Source: Cladorhizidae sp. MBARI D1340-BT2 (taxonomy: Eukaryota; Porifera; Demospongiae; Poecilosclerida; Cladorhizidae). From it: 64,000 bases of DNA. This document shows, piece after piece, positions 58,268 through 64,000 of this stretch. The stretch covers positions 31,703,529 through 31,767,528 of the forward strand of contig JAQNBH010000015.1 of NCBI GenBank assembly GCA_028752905.1, written 5' to 3'. The notes under the pieces were generated by a model. The model was not told where the DNA came from and made no database searches. It worked only from the letters and a program-made list of their open reading frames with translations. The position numbers were made by a program, and so were the translations under genes. Each line of letters opens with the position of its first letter. Position 1 is the stretch's first letter.

Positions 58268-59930
58268 GTGAGGAAGTCAGAGCCTTCTGAGAACCTTCCT
58301 GGGTACTCTAGTTTACCTGTTTCTCCTGTGTCAGTGCAGACAGCAAGCAGTAAGAAGATCGCTCTTCAAGCTCCTTCAACTCTGGTCGGCGCTTCAGCTG
58401 AGGCTGATCAGGCTGGGAAATCTCTAGGGAGCAGTCAGTGCCGTCTCTTGCTGTGGCTCGCCTCTGACCGTCACTGAAGACAGGAAGAACGAGGGGATTG
58501 GTCTCAAAGCTATGTATTACTTCTAGTGTTTGTGGCAAGTCTTCTGCTATCACTGACTTCTACTGTCAGAAGGATTTGGAGGTGAACAGCAAGTCTGTTC
58601 TTGCCATGAGAGCCATAGGCAAGGGGAGGGCTGGTCTGGAGACTGCCGTATGGGTATGTCACCTCCTATCGCAAAGCGGGCCTACTCTATGCACAATAAG
58701 AAGCTGCTTGCTGCCTGTCTGGAGGAGAGAGATGTCTCCTTTGGTGTGCTGCTGAGCTATGCAAAGGTGCAGCTGAGGACGATATTGTTGACATCACCAT
58801 CACTTGCGATGGCACCTGGGCCAGGTGAGGCTTCCAGTCCCTCTACAGAGTTGTGGTAGTTGCTTCCTGGGATACGGGAAAAGTTCTGGATGTGAAAGTT
58901 CTCAACAAATACTTCCAGGTCTGCGCAGCTCATCGTGACATGGATGAGTCACCGAAGGAATTCTTGGACTCATGGGAAGAGCATCAGGCATCTTGTGAGG
59001 CCAATTACAGTGGATCATCATCAGCAATGGAGTCTCATGGAGCCCTCAACATCTGGAAACGGTCTGTAGCTGTACAAGCTCCAATACACTTCCATGATTT
59101 CTGATAGTGACTCCAAGACTTTCAAGCTGCTCTCTGATGAGAAGCCCTATGGTGCTAGCCATCCAGTAAGCAAGCACGAATGTGTCAGCCATGTCCAGAA
59201 GAGAATGGGCATGGCACTCAGGACAAGTGCAAGGAGAAGCTGATGAATGAGAGGGGTGAGCGTGTGAAGATGAGGGAGAAGGCAAGACTCACCAACAAGA
59301 CCATCAAGTTGCTCACTAGATACTATGGCAAGGCCATTAGGTCTAATGTTAGTGACTCAGCTGCAATGAAAGATGCTGTGTGGGCGATATTTTATCATTC
59401 ACAGACGGACAGAATGCCACAACATCAGTATTGTCCTAGTGGGCTGCGTTCTTGGTGCAAATTCAACCGTGCACTTGCCCTGTCGGAGTCACTTCCACCT
59501 CACTCACCCACCATTCATACAGACATTGCTCCTCATCTCTTTGAGTGGCTGTCGAATAACAACCAGATGGAGCGATGTGTACTGGGAGCGACTCAAAATG
59601 AGTCATTCAACAACACCATCTGGCAACGATGTCCGAAGACCGAGTTCTGCTCTGCAACCACAGTGGAGATTGCTGTCAATTCGGCAGTGATCTCCTTCAA
59701 CACTGGCCAGGTTTCCTTTATAGCTCTCCAGGAATGGCTTGAGATCACAGTTTTGCCACTCACCATGCAGACCTTTCTTCCAAGGACCATCGCTGGGTGT
59801 CTGGATCAATGATGAAGCAGAGGTGCAAGTGAAGAGGAGAAAGTATGCTTTGCGTCTAGACAGGGTGACGCTGGAGGAGCAACAAGTGGAGGAAGAGGGG
59901 GAGATGCTTGGTTCTGGACGATTTTGAGGG
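58268..59930 (+). pseudogene. Mutator-like transposase remnant
   Basis: + strand pieces in changing frames read LEVNSKSVLAMRAIGKGRAG, GMSPPIAKRAYSMHNKK, then VDITITCDGTWARRGFQSLY with VVVVASWDTGKVLDVKVLN. After these come SDSKTFKLLSDEKPYG, ECVSHVQKRMGMALR and NKTIKLLTRYYGKAIRSNV. This order is that of the Mutator-like (MULE-derived) transposase found widely in animal genomes, with CDGTW and D.D.KTF as part of the catalytic core. At least three frameshifts make it inactive. It reads away from the AMT gene. Confidence 0.82.
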
Positions 59931-59939
59931 TGTTTTTAA

Positions 59940-60470
59940 AAAATAATTTTTTTAACCGGCTTTTTTTCAAAGCCATCACTTACCAAAAGGATTTCATTTG
60001 TTTGATTCTTTAGTAAAAGACAAAGTACCATTACCACAACTTCAATCTTGATTTTCACAAAACATGTTTTTTATAGGGGGAAAAAATCTTATTTTATACC
60101 ATTTTAAAGCTCTTTCTTTGATCTGTGTGTTATGAGCAGAAGTTTTTTTCTTTTCTAATTATGGGATCTTCTGTGGCTAGTGGTATCTCTATGACTGACT
60201 TTTCGGGTAAGAGACTGGGGAGGTAGGCAGATTGTACTCTTAGATTTCAATGAATAGTTTAATATAAGTATTATCATTAGAAAACAAAGAACAAGCTACA
60301 AGTTGGTACTAAAATGAGATAAAAAAGATAACAAAGTTGTGAGGTCACAAAAGAATTGTGGTATACCACCCCCGCAATAAATTATACACAGCCTGAAAAT
60401 ATGTTTACATAACTAAGAGGTAAAAGTAGGAGAGAAGTTGAGAAATTGGAAGGAGTAGGACATTAGAGCA
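59940..60470. other. No gene recognised; probably LINE 3' region
   Basis: AT-rich sequence downstream of the - strand reverse transcriptase remnant. It may be its 3' untranslated part. No boundaries could be set. Confidence 0.35.
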
Positions 60471-60479
60471 CTTATAAAA

Positions 60480-62350
60480 TGGACAGATCAAGTGAAAAGT
60501 GCAAAGGTTTTGGGGGTCATACTAGAAGAATTTCTTCAGTTGGGTGTAAATTTTGTGCAAAGTCTATTGGTGGAAGAGCATTCCACAGGCGCGGTAGTCT
60601 CCTGAAATAGAAATGGTTGGCAAGTTTTCTTTTTTGATTATAAATCTTGTAGATCTTGTGGGGCTTGTAATGAATGATACAAGTCAGTTCTTGATGCCAA
60701 ACGATTTTAATTAAAAAAACATTATGTAATACAACATTATTAGGGGAAGTATCTTCGATAAGATGAGTCGAGATTTATAATCACTCAAGTAAATGAACTT
60801 TGTGGCATAACGTTGAATATCACATCTTTTAGCAAATGAGGACACCAAATTTGGTGAACAGGAAGTCAGTTTTGAATGCATAAGGGTTAGGTAAAGGGTT
60901 TTCCTTGCCTTGCTGGAGTTGCTTGATACTCCAGCATAGCAGACTCAGATTTCTGTTAGCTTTCTGCTTATGTTACTATAGTGCAGAGCCCAAGATATTT
61001 TTGTTGACATAGTTACCCCATGGTCTTGATGGAATGATTTCTCAATTACATTTGTATCGTTTGTAGTGTTTTCGTAAGTTTTGAGAAAGTGAGTTGTCTT
61101 GTCTTCGATTCACAAGTTCCATTTTTGGTAGCATTCTGATCTTGTTATGGAAACTGTCCAACAAGAATTTTATTTCTTTAAGACATTTTGCATCATCAGC
61201 AAACAGCATTAGAGAGAAGTAGATTAAGGAGAGTGGGAGATCATTGACAAAGAGAATTGGTCCAAGGATTCTTCCCTGTGACACCACTGAGAGTACCGGT
61301 AAGAAATCCTTGATGGCCAGCCTTCAACTCTGGATTATAGTATAAAGCCTAGAAATTGCCATGATTTGTTGATGTATGCTTCTCCACACCAGTGCCAGAA
61401 TCGTAGTCTGTCAAGGGAATGTTTCATTGCCCACACAAAACAATTGTGTTTACAATTTATTTTAACATCTCTCAGTTGGTAGCAACCCTATCATCCCTAA
61501 CCTTATCAAGTGGACATTGAAGGCTATGCTGACGATCACTAAAGATACTAACAAATCCAATGACTGTCAACTTGTGATGCGCCTTTTCTGAATGCTTATA
61601 CAGCAATTCTAATGCTAGCCAAATTGTTTCAAAGGGTGCTGAACTTAAAGGCTAGGCTCTGAGCTTTGACACCCACACCGAGCAGCAAACAGCACAAGGG
61701 AGACAAAACCTACCATTAACCTACTGCTATATATATACTAGCCAAGGGTGCAGCCTGAACCACTGTGGTTGTATTGAGTGACCATTAGCAATTTATGCCA
61801 GGTCTGAGATGATTGGTCAGCAAACTCATACTTGCCAATATCAGGAATATCACCACTAGCTAAAACCATGGATATGAATTGCTATAGCTCTGCATTGCAA
61901 CGTATCAGATTCCACTCTTGGCTTAGATCCAGGACGATGAAGCTGATCACTATCACAAAAGCTTGATATTACATCATCAACATCACTCACAGAACAATCA
62001 GTTTCAGATATCTCCCCTTCAGCTTGTAATGGGCTGCCTGTGCTTTGAAACAGATATTGCAATAAAAATGGCAGCTGTTTTATGGCCACATGGCATACAG
62101 CAGTCAATGGTTTTCAATGGTTAACCAAATTACTTTGAGCAGGATGCTTGCTGGAGTCAAACAGTTCTATTAATAGTTAATCTCAATTTCATTAAGGGGA
62201 TGCTCAAGCCCCCTTCCCCAGTAACTTAGGACTGATGCCATCTATACTCATAGCCTTGGATTGATTAAGAGATGAAAGTATGTCAAACACATCCAAGTCC
62301 ACAAAGCTAATTGTGTTGAGAGATGATTTTTCATCAGGAACATCATAAGG
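60480..62350 (-). pseudogene. LINE (non-LTR) reverse transcriptase remnant
   Basis: - strand reading from 62350 gives VDLDVFDILSSLNQSKAMSI then DGISPKLLGKG, the early RT block (L...K..G.DGI.P.LL). At 61287 comes VSQGRILGPILFVNDLPLSL with LMLFADDAKCLKEI, the PQG-ILGP-L and FADD catalytic blocks. At about 60640 comes KLANHFYFRRLPRLWNALPP, the RT C-terminal block (FF..R....WN.LP). Stops and frameshifts abound, and 61500-62150 does not match an RT, so an insertion or decay is likely. Jockey/CR1-type by motif style. Confidence 0.75.
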
Positions 62351-62359
62351 ATTCAAAAG

Positions 62360-63475
62360 GAAGGAAACTGGCTACATTGACAAGCAATGCATGGTTAATA
62401 GCTGACAGGAAAGAATGCTAGAATTTCATTCTGACACATTGCTAATAACAAGCTTAAAGGACTCAATGAACTCTCAATTACAATAACCTTCTCAATAATA
62501 AACTTCAAATTGTATTCTCTTGATGTTTCGACTAGATGCTCTAGAGCTTAAAGGAGGTGGGATGCCCCTTTTTTCCATGATGCGGAAACTTCCGCAGCAA
62601 ACAAATTTCCAATTTCTTATTCATGACTAAATCTGCTGGAGGTTGTTAAAAACAAAAAAAGAACCTACAAAGTCCCTGCTTGAAAAAATTAATGCGGAAT
62701 TTAGAAATTGTACATTGTGTTTTTGAGGTGGAGTTTTGATCAAGTTGCATGAGAGAGGAGAATGAGAAACAGGGAAATTATCTGATGCAATCTCGGTAAG
62801 TAAACTCACGTATTGCTGCTCTGTAAGGACAGATGGAAAAGTTTTGGTATAGCTATATAGGAAGTATGATAACTGAGTTAAGAGATGTACTAATGATGAA
62901 CAACATGGGTATGGTTATGAGAAGAATTTTGTTAAGAGTACTTGGATGATTCTTGTTGATTGGAAGCACATCACACTTGAAGGCATCAAATAGTGCTTTC
63001 TGCGGAGATCCTCAGAGTATATACTAAAGGGAAGACCTTGTACAGGCTGACAAGTGGTGATAGTTTACACTCTTGACACTGTTGAGTATGCCTAGCTTTC
63101 ACTACAAGTATGCTTAATTTGAGATTTCATCCTATCGTGGACGACGAAAGCAATTCGGTTACTTTGACTGGACCACTTCATTTTTGTTTCTGCCGAGCCT
63201 GTACATAAATTTCAAGTAAATGCTCAGAAAGTCCAGGCAAGGAATGAAAATCAAGTGATAAAATCAGGAGACTAGCTACTTCTGGATTGACTGCTGATCC
63301 CATTTTAAAACACCCTGCAGACATACCATCCGGAGACCTTACTCAACTTCTGTCAACAGGTGCAGGTAACTGTCCTGGCTGAAAATGGAGGAAGTAGGTC
63401 CAGGAGATAGAGCTAAATTGACCATTCCAGAGAAGTGTGTTGCAGAGGTGAAGGATAAGAAGCAATTGATTCAGA
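62360..63475. other. No gene recognised
   Basis: AT-rich sequence with only short open frames; no supported exon, RNA gene or element protein. Confidence 0.4.
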
Positions 63476-63479
63476 GCCT

Positions 63480-63690
63480 GTGTGTGTGTGTGTGTTTGTG
63501 TGTGTGTGTATGTGTTTGTGTGTGTGTTTGATTATCTCTCTCTCTATGTGTGTGTGTGTGCATGTGCATTAACGTTAGCATATAACTCCATCCCCCATGG
63601 ACTGCTCCAAACCAGACTTTGTGTATCCTTCAAGGACCATCTAATAAAGGTTTTAACCCTCCCCCCCTCCCCCCCCCCCCCCCCCCCTCC
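63480..63690. repeat. (GT)n microsatellite and C-run
   Basis: GT repeats at 63480-63560 and a C-rich run of about 28 bases at 63660-63687. Confidence 0.92.
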
Positions 63691-64000
63691 CTACCTACAA
63701 AAAACAAATGAATTTTTTGTTGTACTTCTTGCACTGAAAGAAGTAGCTCTTTTTAGAATTTTTTGGTGATAATCGGCATTTTGTTTAAGTACATTCCCAA
63801 TGGTAGCAGAGATTATTGGCAATTATGTTTAAGATTTACCTGCCACATATTTTTCATATTTCCAATGAAGGTACACAAATAACATGACATGGTATATAGC
63901 ATTACTGACAAAGTATGCTTACTATGTTCGAGCTCACAAAATCTAAGTAGTTTGGTATTATAGCTGCTCTAGCTCTACTCAGTTAGGAATACCAGCCGAT

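Overview
The window is nuclear DNA from an animal-like eukaryote. It has genes split by GT-AG introns, Tc1/mariner, hAT, Mutator-like, Harbinger-like and LINE remnants, and a very heavy load of minisatellites. Nothing bacterial was seen. A marine invertebrate, possibly a sponge or another early-branching animal, is a guess; the sequence does not fix the species.

Two protein genes can be rebuilt by joining exons at splice sites with matching phase; they point tail to tail. (1) On the + strand at the left edge are the last three exons (450-519, 7831-7936, 16423-16520) of a Golgi GRIP-domain golgin resembling GCC2/GCC185. (2) On the - strand is a complete 16-exon ammonium transporter gene (Amt/MEP/AMT family), start codon at 57396 and stop at 16672. 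Its exons sum to 1959 nt, encoding 652 residues, and every phase matches. The two stop codons are only 151 bp apart, so the 3' UTRs probably overlap.

Most of the window is intron. The first four AMT introns are 65-93 bp, whereas the later ones reach 10.7 kb. Nearly every long intron carries its own unrelated tandem array (units of 16, 22, 23, 26, 29, 34, 35, 38, 44, 56 and 68 bp, among others). The two visible golgin introns hold a 24-bp array (4.2 kb) and a 28-bp array (8.2 kb). Into these arrays and introns have gone a 2.5-kb Tc1-like element, two Harbinger-like MITEs, several long-hairpin foldback elements, a hAT remnant and a possible solo LTR.

Right of the AMT start codon (57.4-64 kb) there is no cellular gene I can support. 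A frame-broken Mutator-like transposase lies at 58.3-59.9 kb (+), and a broken LINE reverse transcriptase at 60.5-62.35 kb (-).

The most interesting points are these. The transporter is divergent: it has a cysteine-rich insert over the substrate-recruitment vestibule and has lost the family signature in TM6, but keeps both pore histidines. The 3' splice site of AMT exon 7 is copied four times, and each decoy leads to an in-frame stop. Trinucleotide microsatellites stand in for the polypyrimidine tract at two AMT acceptors. The 28-bp array has exact higher-order duplications.
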